Assembly: GCA_900556645.1 (NCBI GenBank)
Contig: USPJ01000061.1
Span: 1-6,812 of the forward strand
Reading direction: 5' to 3'
Length of the DNA: 6,812 nt
Origin: an uncultured Lachnospiraceae bacterium
GTDB lineage: Bacteria > Bacillota_A > Clostridia > Lachnospirales > Lachnospiraceae
Of this stretch, positions 1-5,890 are shown in pieces (positions within the stretch are counted from its first letter, which is position 1; each line of letters starts with the position of its first letter). The notes beneath the pieces were generated by a model. The model was not told the origin of the DNA, did no database searches, and saw nothing but the letters and a program-made list of their open reading frames with translations. A program made the position numbers and the translations under genes.

Positions 1-713
1 GTCTGGAGGTTCTCTATTATCGAGCTATCGGAGATAGGGAAAAATATTTGGAGGGTTGCTCCAAAATGTTTGAGATGGAGGAGCTCCAACAGGAAGAACT
101 GTTGGCAGTCCGAAGAGAAGCTACAGAGTTGAGATTCAGTCTGGCAGAGGCACAGCAAAAAGAAAAAGAGATGCAGAAAGAAAAAGAAAATCTGCGAGCG
201 AAATCCGAAACAGATGAATTGACGGGGCTTTCCAACCGTTACAAAATGAATTCTTATGGGGATAAGCTGATGAAGCAGTCAGTGGAATCCGGACAGCGTC
301 TGGGTGTCTGTATGCTGGATATTGACTATTTTAAAGAATACAACGATACCTATGGCCACCAAAATGGTGATGAGTGTATTAAAAAAATAGGAAAAGTGTT
401 ACAAAAGGAAATAAAGAGAGTCAAAAATACATTTTGTGCCAGATATGGAGGAGATGAATTTGTCATCTTTTATCAAAATAAAACGGATGAAGAAATTCAT
501 CGAATTGCAGCAAGATTAAAGAAACGGGTGCAGGACTTGGGAATTCAGCATGATGCCTCAGAGATAGATTCTGTGGTAAGCATTTCTCAGGGAATTTATA
601 ATCGGGTTCCTTCGGAAGAAGATAGCTTAGAGGATTATTTACGGATGGCAGACAAAGCACTGTACCGGGTAAAACAGAGCGGACGAAACGGAATCTGTAT
701 TAAAAATGGATAA
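1..713 (+). CDS. GGDEF-domain diguanylate cyclase, 5'-truncated by window edge
   Basis: The frame is open from base 3 to the TAA at 711-713, giving 236 visible residues, so the true start lies upstream; the first in-frame ATG (63) is probably internal. The first ~25 residues are helical (LEVLYYRAIGDREKYLEG), perhaps the end of a TPR-like or other helical sensor region. A Lys/Glu/Gln-rich coiled-coil segment follows (about nt 66-210), then a complete GGDEF domain: DELTGLSNR, the metal-binding stretch LDIDYFKEYND (about nt 315-347), and RYGGDEF with an intact active loop at nt 447-461. GGDEF proteins make cyclic di-GMP from two GTP. The inhibitory I-site (RxxD five residues before GGDEF) is replaced by V-K-N-T, so product inhibition at that site is probably absent. 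There is no EAL or HD-GYP domain in the visible part. The gene ends one base before a terminator and faces the ABC operon. Catalytic activity is inferred from the motifs; the input signal is unknown. Confidence 0.93.
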   Translation, partial: LEVLYYRAIGDREKYLEGCSKMFEMEELQQEELLAVRREATELRFSLAEAQQKEKEMQKEKENLRAKSETDELTGLSNRYKMNSYGDKLMKQSVESGQRLGVCMLDIDYFKEYNDTYGHQNGDECIKKIGKVLQKEIKRVKNTFCARYGGDEFVIFYQNKTDEEIHRIAARLKKRVQDLGIQHDASEIDSVVSISQGIYNRVPSEEDSLEDYLRMADKALYRVKQSGRNGICIKNG

Positions 714-714
714 A

Positions 715-760
715 TTTAGAGGTGCATAATAAAAATTATGCACCTCTAAATGTTTCTTTT
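715..760. terminator. Bidirectional intrinsic terminator between converging genes
   Basis: A perfect 16-bp stem is formed by 715-730 and 735-750 with an AAAA loop at 731-734. On the + strand it is followed by a T-rich run (TGTTTCTTTT, 751-760). Read on the - strand it is followed by an AAATTT stretch and then a T run (complement of about 702-714). It starts one base after the stop of the GGDEF gene and sits 19 bp beyond the stop of the last permease gene, so it can end transcription from both sides. Confidence 0.9.
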
Positions 761-769
761 GGTAAAGGA

Positions 770-1948
770 TTACGCAGAAGTAATCTTAGGACGTCCCTGA
801 TTTCTCTGTTTATCTGCCACCAGATAAAGTGCAAAGATGGCAACAAAGAAAAGGAACTGAATACCGATACATTTCCAGTAGAGAACCATGGAAAAGGCTT
901 CGTCGGAGAAGCCGCTGATACGGTCTGTGATTTGAATGTACCAGTAAGCCGGCAGAAAGCGGGCAACTACCAGAATCTGCTCGCCCAGCATATATTGGGG
1001 AACAAAGATACCGCAGAGAAAACTCATGCCTAATCCCACCACATTGGAAATCATATTTAAAGCATTATTGCCCGGTGAGAAGGTGCTGACCAACAATGCA
1101 ATCGCCATACATATCAGAAGGAATACAAAGCTGTTTAACATTAGAAGCAGACCTTCTTTTGAAAATAAGGCTTGTCGGTAGACGATTCCGGCAATTAGAA
1201 TAAACAGCAGCCACACAATCAGGCAGAAGGAAACACATCCCAGACTAAGCTGTAAGGTTTTATCCGACTGACGCAGAGCGGAGCAGTTGATACGGTTTCC
1301 CAAATCTTTTTTCCGAAAGGTAATCAGAATCGGAGCAAGTCCAAGAATCAGTAAAATCAGCAGGATGTATGGCATATATTGGAAGAAATAGTACATAGTA
1401 GTACTGGATTCTCCACCTTCCTCCTCAAAAGAAACGGTGGTAACATCCTCACAGTTTTCCATAGCTGCCACAGTTTTTTCTGTTGCTTCGGAGACAGAGT
1501 TTCCGCTGGCAAGATAAATGCGGAGGGTTTTTAAATATTGTTGAATCTGCTCATCTACAAAGAACCCTGCGGCACTGTCTTTTCGTTTACTGCTTTCTAC
1601 CAGATTTTCGGTGTCACCGGATAACAAAGCATCCTCAAAACCTTTTGGGATAGTCAGGACATAGCTTACCTTGTGGTAAAAGAGACTGTCCTGAATGGTT
1701 TCCCCTTCATCTTCTAAAGGAACCAAATCATGGACGGAGTCCAGATAATCGGTTAAAGCCTGACTGGTCTCTGACTGGTCCTCATCCAGAATACTGATAT
1801 TCAGAGAATATGCTTTATATTGGGTATTGTTGGAATCATTTGCGGCAAAACTCATAAGAAACATGAGAACCACAAAGATACCAAAATAAATCATACAGCT
1901 AGGCAGCCGTTTTTTTGCAATTTTAAGGAATGTTTTATAAGTTTGCAT
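770..1948 (-). CDS. ABC-2 type transporter permease (second permease, LnrN-like)
   Basis: A 392-residue membrane subunit of an ABC-2 exporter. It has the usual layout: a short cytoplasmic N-terminus, TM1 at about 18-35, a large extracytoplasmic domain at about 36-188, then five more membrane spans near 190-211, 234-256, 266-289, 300-317 and 356-377. The segment ARFLPAYWYIQITDRI (about 329-344) resembles the conserved loop before the last helix in ABC-2 permeases (recalled family feature). It should pair with the preceding permease as a heterodimer under the shared ATPase. The start ATG (1946-1948) has AAGGAGG (1956-1962) 7 bases upstream and overlaps the 3' end of the preceding permease gene by 14 bp, suggesting translational coupling. 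It is the last gene of its operon, ending 19 bp before the terminator. The family is secure; the transported compound is not known, and LnrN-like is inferred from gene order and partner types. Confidence 0.9.
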   Translation of the reverse strand: MQTYKTFLKIAKKRLPSCMIYFGIFVVLMFLMSFAANDSNNTQYKAYSLNISILDEDQSETSQALTDYLDSVHDLVPLEDEGETIQDSLFYHKVSYVLTIPKGFEDALLSGDTENLVESSKRKDSAAGFFVDEQIQQYLKTLRIYLASGNSVSEATEKTVAAMENCEDVTTVSFEEEGGESSTTMYYFFQYMPYILLILLILGLAPILITFRKKDLGNRINCSALRQSDKTLQLSLGCVSFCLIVWLLFILIAGIVYRQALFSKEGLLLMLNSFVFLLICMAIALLVSTFSPGNNALNMISNVVGLGMSFLCGIFVPQYMLGEQILVVARFLPAYWYIQITDRISGFSDEAFSMVLYWKCIGIQFLFFVAIFALYLVADKQRNQGRPKITSA

Positions 1949-3080
1949 ATTTTTTCCTCCTTGTCAACAAAAATCCACCGATTGCAAACAGGATGGAGAG
2001 AATGAAAAGTGTAATCACGTTCCGTGTATAACGCTCCAAGCTGTCGTAGATTGCCAGCGAATAGAAGGTGTCGGTAATCAAAGCACATGGATTGATTCGA
2101 TTGATAATCGGACAATAGGTTTCTACTAAAATCCGCATACTTCCTACCATCAATCCGCTTAAGAAGGAGCAGGTCATGGTAATGGACATAAAGATGGCAC
2201 CTTTCATATGTTCCGACAGATTGCTGATGGAGCCGATGAAAAAACCGAAGGTCGTACCGGTCAGACATCCTGCAAACATGGAAAGAATTGCAAAAGGAAG
2301 TCTTGCGGTCAAATCAATTTTCAATATCAGCACGATATAAGCAAAAGAAATCAGAACACAGAAAAAACGAAGGATCACATTGGCGGTCAGCTCTCCTGCC
2401 AGAGTTTTCATCTTATGTACCGGGGAGATATTCTTTCTGGCTCCTAAGTCCGACAGATTTCCCTGATTATTAATAGCAATGTAACAACCCACCATACCGC
2501 AGTACATACAAACCATGGCAATCAGGTTGTAGAAGTACTGGTCATAGGTATCTACGTTGTTGCGGCTGTAAGAAACTTCTTTGTTGTAAGAGGCATCTTC
2601 CTGCATAATTCCCAATACAGTTGGAAGCCGGTCAGGATGCTCTTTTAGAGTATCCATAACAGCCTGATAGTTCATCTGAAATTCTTCAATAAAAGTCTGT
2701 AAAATACTTTGATTCAATGCGGCATTGCTCATATCGGAAGATACCGTCAGAGAAATGGAATCTCCGGCATAGATAATACCGTCTACTTTTTGTTTTTCTA
2801 ATAAGCTCATAGCCTGTTTTTTATCACAGTAGGTAACCTTCAGAAAACGGTCATCTCCCTCTTCGTTCAGTTGGTTTGCCACCGCCATAAAATCCTCGGA
2901 CATGGAGCCTTCTTCATTTACAATGGCCACCGGGATTGCCTGATAATTTTCCTGAGAAGTCAGATTGGAAAAGGCAACCTTAAACATGGAACCCAGCAAA
3001 ATAGGAAAGATGAGTACCCAGAAGAACTCTCCGCGGTTTCGCAGAAGCTGTTTTAGACTGTATTTAAATATCTGTAACAT
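1935..3080 (-). CDS. ABC-2 type transporter permease (first permease, LnrM-like)
   Basis: A 381-residue ABC-2 permease. TM1 (about 19-37) is preceded by an amphipathic N-terminus (LKQLLRNRGEFFWVLIFPI) typical of this family. A long extracytoplasmic region (about 38-182) carries the recurring PVAIVNEEG motif (50-58). Further membrane spans lie near 184-204, 231-253, 262-284, 295-315 and 354-373, ending in a basic cytoplasmic tail (RRKKYANL). The motif GLMVGSMRILVE...INPCALITDTFY (about 309-340) is like the late loop of ABC-2 exporters. The ATG (3078-3080) follows AAGGAGGAG (3087-3095), which overlaps the ATPase stop codon, leaving 13 bp between the two genes. The last codons also encode the ribosome binding site of the second permease (codons for R-R-K-K). 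It differs clearly in sequence from the second permease, consistent with a heterodimeric channel. Substrate unknown. Confidence 0.9.
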   Translation of the reverse strand: MLQIFKYSLKQLLRNRGEFFWVLIFPILLGSMFKVAFSNLTSQENYQAIPVAIVNEEGSMSEDFMAVANQLNEEGDDRFLKVTYCDKKQAMSLLEKQKVDGIIYAGDSISLTVSSDMSNAALNQSILQTFIEEFQMNYQAVMDTLKEHPDRLPTVLGIMQEDASYNKEVSYSRNNVDTYDQYFYNLIAMVCMYCGMVGCYIAINNQGNLSDLGARKNISPVHKMKTLAGELTANVILRFFCVLISFAYIVLILKIDLTARLPFAILSMFAGCLTGTTFGFFIGSISNLSEHMKGAIFMSITMTCSFLSGLMVGSMRILVETYCPIINRINPCALITDTFYSLAIYDSLERYTRNVITLFILSILFAIGGFLLTRRKKYANL

Positions 3081-3093
3081 AGGTCACTCCTCC

Positions 3094-4035
3094 TTAATCC
3101 CGCAGTTCTTTTCCGGTCATCTCCAAAAAGACATCGTTCAGCGTCGGAAGCTCGGAGTATACTCTGCCAAAAGAAATATTTTTGGATTGCAGATGGTCCA
3201 GAATGTGAATCAGGTTGTGCTTTCCGTCGCTGCAAAGAACTGTCAGCTTGTGGTTTTCATAGGAAACATCATACACATTTTTCAGATTGCGGATGGAAAG
3301 CATATCCTCCTGAGAAAGCTCTAAAATATCAATGGAGATAATCTCTTTCTTTTTAATCATCTGTTTTAATTCGTCGGTGGTTCCGGTTGCCAGATTTTTG
3401 CCCTTGTCCATAATGGCAATACGGCTGCAGATCTGTTCCACCTCTTCCATGTAGTGTGAGGTATAGATGATGGTTGCACCCTGGCGGTTTAAATCTAAGA
3501 TTCCTTCTAAGATTTTGTTACGGCTTTGAGGGTCTACGGCAACGGTAGGTTCATCTAAAATAATCAGCTTTGGTTTATGGGCAATGCCGCAGGCAATATT
3601 TAAACGTCTCAAAAGACCGCCGGAAAGCTTCTTCGGATAAAATTTTTTGTAATCTCCAAGCTCTACAAAAGCAATGGCTTCTTCTACATACTGTTTCCGA
3701 AGGGCTTTATCCTTAATATAAAGGCCGCAGAAGTAATCGATATTCTCATATACGGTTAGTTCATCAAAAACGGCAACATTTTGCATTACAACGCCAATTC
3801 TGCGTTTCAGTTCATAGCTGTCAGGTTTCATTTCTTCTCCGAATACCTCAATGCTTCCTTTGTCATAGGTAAGAAGAGAGAGAATACAGTTGATGGTGGT
3901 GGTTTTTCCGGAACCGTTTGGTCCCAAAAGTCCCAATATTTCGCCTTCTTCTATGGTCAGGTTGAAGTGGTCTACGGCTACAAGCTCCTTGTAACGTTTT
4001 ACCAGATTTTCTACCTTTACAACCGGTGTACTCAT
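3094..4035 (-). CDS. ABC transporter ATP-binding protein (LnrL/DrrA-type)
   Basis: A 313-residue cytoplasmic ATPase that should power the two permeases downstream. All nucleotide-binding motifs are present: Walker A GPNGSGKT (38-45), Q-loop Q85, signature LSGGL (137-141, Leu where many have Gln), Walker B LIILDEP (157-163), D-loop VAVDP (165-169) and switch His194. LSGGx followed by RRLNIA, and the PTVAVDPQSRN stretch, are typical of the DrrA/NodI/Lnr branch of ABC-2 exporters rather than of importers (recalled family knowledge). After about residue 215 there is a C-terminal regulatory extension of about 100 residues, usual for this class. The ATG (4033-4035) has AAAGGAGG at 4043-4050, 7 bases upstream. 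It is the first gene of the operon, and its leader faces the divergent kinase gene across 141 bp. Role as an exporter or resistance ATPase is inferred. Confidence 0.95.
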   Translation of the reverse strand: MSTPVVKVENLVKRYKELVAVDHFNLTIEEGEILGLLGPNGSGKTTTINCILSLLTYDKGSIEVFGEEMKPDSYELKRRIGVVMQNVAVFDELTVYENIDYFCGLYIKDKALRKQYVEEAIAFVELGDYKKFYPKKLSGGLLRRLNIACGIAHKPKLIILDEPTVAVDPQSRNKILEGILDLNRQGATIIYTSHYMEEVEQICSRIAIMDKGKNLATGTTDELKQMIKKKEIISIDILELSQEDMLSIRNLKNVYDVSYENHKLTVLCSDGKHNLIHILDHLQSKNISFGRVYSELPTLNDVFLEMTGKELRD

Positions 4036-4057
4036 TTGAATTCCTCCTTTAGTTCAT

Positions 4058-4083
4058 TTTTCTATTTATGTATTTTCTATTTA
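4058..4083. repeat. 11-bp direct repeat in the ABC operon leader
   Basis: TTTTCTATTTA occurs at 4058-4068 and again, identically, at 4073-4083, offset by 15 bp. It lies between the predicted ABC promoter -10 and the ATPase ribosome binding site. It could be a regulator-binding direct repeat or simply a short tandem duplication in AT-rich DNA. Confidence 0.7.
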
Positions 4084-4094
4084 ATTCTGATTGT

Positions 4095-4100
4095 AGTATA
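4095..4100 (-). promoter_or_regulatory. Candidate -10 box for the ABC operon
   Basis: On the - strand this reads TATACT, five of six matches to the vegetative TATAAT consensus, predicting a transcript start near 4088 and a leader of about 50 bases before the ATPase. The position 17 bp upstream (4118-4123) reads TACCCG, a poor -35, so the promoter would be weak without an activator. Confidence 0.4.
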
Positions 4101-4102
4101 AT
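4097..4102 (+). promoter_or_regulatory. Candidate -10 box for the kinase-regulator operon
   Basis: A perfect TATAAT on the + strand, predicting a start near 4109 and a leader of about 68 bases. No good -35 hexamer is present at the expected spacing (4074-4079 reads TTTCTA). It shares four bases with the candidate -10 of the opposite strand. Confidence 0.45.
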
Positions 4103-4146
4103 AAAACGGACGAAAAGCGGGTAGTGAATCCTGTCAGAAAAAAATA

Positions 4147-4164
4147 TGACATTTGTCACAAATG
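4147..4164. promoter_or_regulatory. Nested inverted repeat, candidate response-regulator operator
   Basis: Two palindromes overlap here: TGACA-TT-TGTCA (4147-4158) and CATTTGT-C-ACAAATG (4150-4164, perfect 7-bp arms). A further TGTCA stands at 4132-4136, 22 bp before the TGTCA of the palindrome. NarL-family dimers commonly bind short inverted repeats of this size. Relative to the candidate starts it would sit about 59 to 76 bases upstream of the ABC transcript and inside the kinase leader, next to the kinase ribosome binding site. Binding is inferred from location and symmetry only. Confidence 0.5.
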
Positions 4165-4170
4165 AAAGGG
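4165..4170 (+). promoter_or_regulatory. Ribosome binding site of the sensor kinase
   Basis: AAAGGG, 6 bases before the ATG at 4177, weaker than the AGGAGG sites of the ABC genes. An in-frame TAA at 4171-4173 rules out any earlier start. The site directly abuts the inverted repeat, so a protein bound there, or an RNA hairpin, could affect translation. Confidence 0.7.
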
Positions 4171-4176
4171 TAACCT

Positions 4177-5262
4177 ATGATAAGGATAATCGATAAAACG
4201 GTTTTATGGATTTTTGGTGTTTTGCTGGTTTTAAAGATGGATGCCGCGGTGCTTCCGGTTTTGGTGGTGTTGACGGCATTAACGATGGGAGCCTGTAATA
4301 TTTATTTTTCCAATAAAAAAATTGTAGGTGGAATATTGGCAGTTTATCTGCTTCTCTGTATCGTAGAGCCGGCATTTACTTATTTCCTTCCGTTGGTGTT
4401 TTATGATAGTGCTATTTTTGGACTGTACTGGGGAGGAGCAGGTGTGCTTCTTCTGTATCCGGCAAAAGAGATGTATGGTGTATGGGAAGTCGGACTGTGG
4501 ACTGTGACGGCCATGTTGTCTGTCATTATGGCTGTTAAGACAAAGCGGCTGGAAACCTTGAAAACCGATATGATTCATCTGTGGGATACCAGTACAGAGC
4601 TGAATCTGCTTATGACCCAGAGGAACCGGGAGCTGATGGAAAAACAGGATTCTGAGGTTCACGTGGCTACCCTTAGAGAGCGGAACCGGATTGCGCGGGA
4701 AATCCATGACAATGTAGGTCATATGCTTTCCCGTTCCATTTTACAGATAGGGGCATTGTCTACGGTATATAAGGAAGACCCCATACATCAGCAACTGGTC
4801 AGTGTGAATGAAACCTTAAATACGGCAATGAACAATATCCGTGAAAGCGTTCACGATTTACATGACGATTCCATTGACTTAAAGCAGGCGATACTGGAAG
4901 CTACCAAGGAAATGCGGAAGGATTATCAGGTACATTTGGAGTATGATATGGCGGAGCCCATTCCCAGAAAGGTAAAGTATTGCTTTATTGCCACGGTAAA
5001 AGAAGCCATGTCCAATATTGTAAAACACAGCAATGCAGATAAAGTGGAGATTATTCTTCGGGAACACCCAGCCTTTTATCAGCTCTGTATCGAGGACAAT
5101 GGTCAGGGAGCAAAGATAAACAATACGGATACGGGAATCGGACTGGTGAACATGAAAGATAGGGTAGAGGCTTTGCATGGAACCTTACATATTAATACAG
5201 AAAAGGGATTCCGAATATTGATTAGTATTCGAAAGACGGAGGAAGAAGTATGCGAACAGTAA
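4177..5262 (+). CDS. NarL-family sensor histidine kinase (LnrJ-like)
   Basis: A 361-residue membrane kinase. The N-terminal 120 residues are mostly hydrophobic, with about five or six spans (near 8-20, 23-44, 48-64, 67-75, 79-95, 102-120) and no sizeable extracytoplasmic domain, which suggests sensing within or at the membrane. A helical linker (about 121-165) leads to a HisKA_3 dimerisation domain with phosphoacceptor His177 in RIAREIHDNVGH; D178 and H182 fit the phosphatase motif of this family. The ATPase domain has the N-box KEAMSNIVKH (E276, N280), DNGQG (307-311) and GIGL (320-323). It should autophosphorylate and pass phosphate to the regulator encoded next, overlapping by 13 bp. It is divergent from the ABC operon, which it probably controls. 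The kinase class is certain; the link to LnrJ, a linearmycin/polyene sensor in B. subtilis, rests on gene content and architecture, and the ligand is unknown. Confidence 0.94.
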   Translation: MIRIIDKTVLWIFGVLLVLKMDAAVLPVLVVLTALTMGACNIYFSNKKIVGGILAVYLLLCIVEPAFTYFLPLVFYDSAIFGLYWGGAGVLLLYPAKEMYGVWEVGLWTVTAMLSVIMAVKTKRLETLKTDMIHLWDTSTELNLLMTQRNRELMEKQDSEVHVATLRERNRIAREIHDNVGHMLSRSILQIGALSTVYKEDPIHQQLVSVNETLNTAMNNIRESVHDLHDDSIDLKQAILEATKEMRKDYQVHLEYDMAEPIPRKVKYCFIATVKEAMSNIVKHSNADKVEIILREHPAFYQLCIEDNGQGAKINNTDTGIGLVNMKDRVEALHGTLHINTEKGFRILISIRKTEEEVCEQ

Positions 5263-5876
5263 TTGTAGATGATGATAATCTGGTGGCGATTTCCCTCAAA
5301 ACCATCTTAGAGGCGGATAAAGACATTGAGGTTGTGGCAACGGGAAATGACGGAAAAGAAGCGGTGGAATTATACAGCCGGTATCAGCCGGAGGTATTGC
5401 TGATGGATATTCAAATGAAGGAAATGAGCGGGTTAGAGGCGGCAGAGCAGATATTACAAAACCATCCTCAGGCAAAGATTCTTTTTCTGACCACCTTTTC
5501 CGATGATGAATATATTGTAAAGGCATTGAATATCGGTGCCAAAGGATATATACTAAAGCAGGATTTTGAAGGGATTGTTCCTGCCATTCGGGCAGTGGAA
5601 CAGGGACAAAGTGTTTTTGGCGGAGAGATTGTCAATAAGATTCCGGTTCTCATGCAGAGCAAAGAGAGTTTTGATTATGCAAAATATGAGATTAGCGAAA
5701 AGGAACAGGAGATTATTGAACAGGTGGCACTGGGAAAAAGCAACAAAGAGATTGCCAAAACCCTGTTTTTAAGCGAGGGAACGGTGAGGAACTATATCAG
5801 CTCCGTATTGGATAAGCTGTCTTTGCGGGACCGTACCCAGTTGGCGGTATTTTATTACCGGAATGTAAACGGATAG
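5250..5876 (+). CDS. NarL/LuxR-family response regulator (LnrK-like)
   Basis: A 208-residue cytoplasmic transcription factor. The receiver domain (about 1-118) has the acidic pocket D7/D8, phosphoacceptor Asp53 in LLMDIQM, switch Thr81 and conserved Lys103. A linker leads to a LuxR-type helix-turn-helix (about 148-205) with SEKEQEIIEQVALGKSNKEI and the recognition segment LSEGTVRNYISSVLDKL (174-190). Start ATG at 5250 lies inside the end of the kinase gene and is preceded by GGAGG (5238-5242) with 7-base spacing; the 13-bp overlap implies coupled synthesis with the kinase. It is the only DNA-binding protein in the window and the natural candidate to bind the inverted repeat at 4147-4164 and activate the divergent ABC operon. 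Target and regulon are inferred. Confidence 0.95.
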   Translation: MRTVIVDDDNLVAISLKTILEADKDIEVVATGNDGKEAVELYSRYQPEVLLMDIQMKEMSGLEAAEQILQNHPQAKILFLTTFSDDEYIVKALNIGAKGYILKQDFEGIVPAIRAVEQGQSVFGGEIVNKIPVLMQSKESFDYAKYEISEKEQEIIEQVALGKSNKEIAKTLFLSEGTVRNYISSVLDKLSLRDRTQLAVFYYRNVNG

Positions 5877-5890
5877 AAGAGGATAGAACA
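5871..5890 (+). repeat. 10-bp near-perfect tandem duplication at regulator/tatD junction
   Basis: GGATAGAAGA (5871-5880) is followed directly by GGATAGAACA (5881-5890), 9 of 10 bases identical. The first copy holds the regulator stop codon (TAG, 5874-5876). The purines at the join of the two copies form the tatD ribosome binding site, and the last base is the A of its ATG. Confidence 0.7.

Larger units (their letters stand above)
4036..4176. promoter_or_regulatory. Divergent control region between ABC operon and sensor kinase operon
   Basis: The only sizeable spacer between genes of the cassette, and AT-rich. It must hold the start signals for both transcripts. From the ABC side it contains the ATPase ribosome binding site (4043-4050), two copies of TTTTCTATTTA, overlapping -10-like boxes near 4095-4102, a half-site-like TGTCA (4132-4136), a nested inverted repeat (4147-4164) and the kinase ribosome binding site (4165-4170). 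No clear -35 box is seen for either direction, which would fit promoters that depend on an activator such as the encoded regulator. The promoter assignments are read by eye. Confidence 0.75.

Noticed and set aside
722..1033. Open frame of about 100 codons on the + strand inside the second permease gene
   Set aside because: It starts inside the terminator hairpin and runs antisense to a well-supported permease. It has no ribosome binding site or recognisable motif.
1961..1970. Second possible operator TTGTCAACAA inside the end of the first permease gene
   Set aside because: It is a short palindrome whose bases are accounted for by codons next to a ribosome binding site, and it lacks the longer arms of the 4150-4164 repeat.
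1891..2268. 125-codon - strand open frame overlapping the first permease gene
   Set aside because: It is an alternative frame of the permease gene, with no ribosome binding site and a Cys/His/Tyr-rich composition typical of a shadow frame.
4109..4176. Possible riboswitch or attenuator in the kinase leader
   Set aside because: The leader is only about 68 bases. Its one hairpin has 7-bp AT-rich arms with a 1-base centre, too tight for a stable RNA loop, and no T tract follows.
4279..4722. 147-codon open frame antisense to the kinase gene
   Set aside because: The opposite strand encodes a kinase with all family motifs. The antisense product has no family features and no start signal.
770..5876. 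Bacteriocin or lantibiotic biosynthesis cluster
   Set aside because: There is no precursor peptide, modification enzyme or peptidase, and the divergent spacer has no small peptide gene. The cassette looks like sensing and export only.
770..5876. Recent mobile-element insertion of the ABC/two-component cassette
   Set aside because: No transposase, integrase, terminal inverted repeats or target duplication is visible, and base composition looks the same as in the flanking genes by eye.
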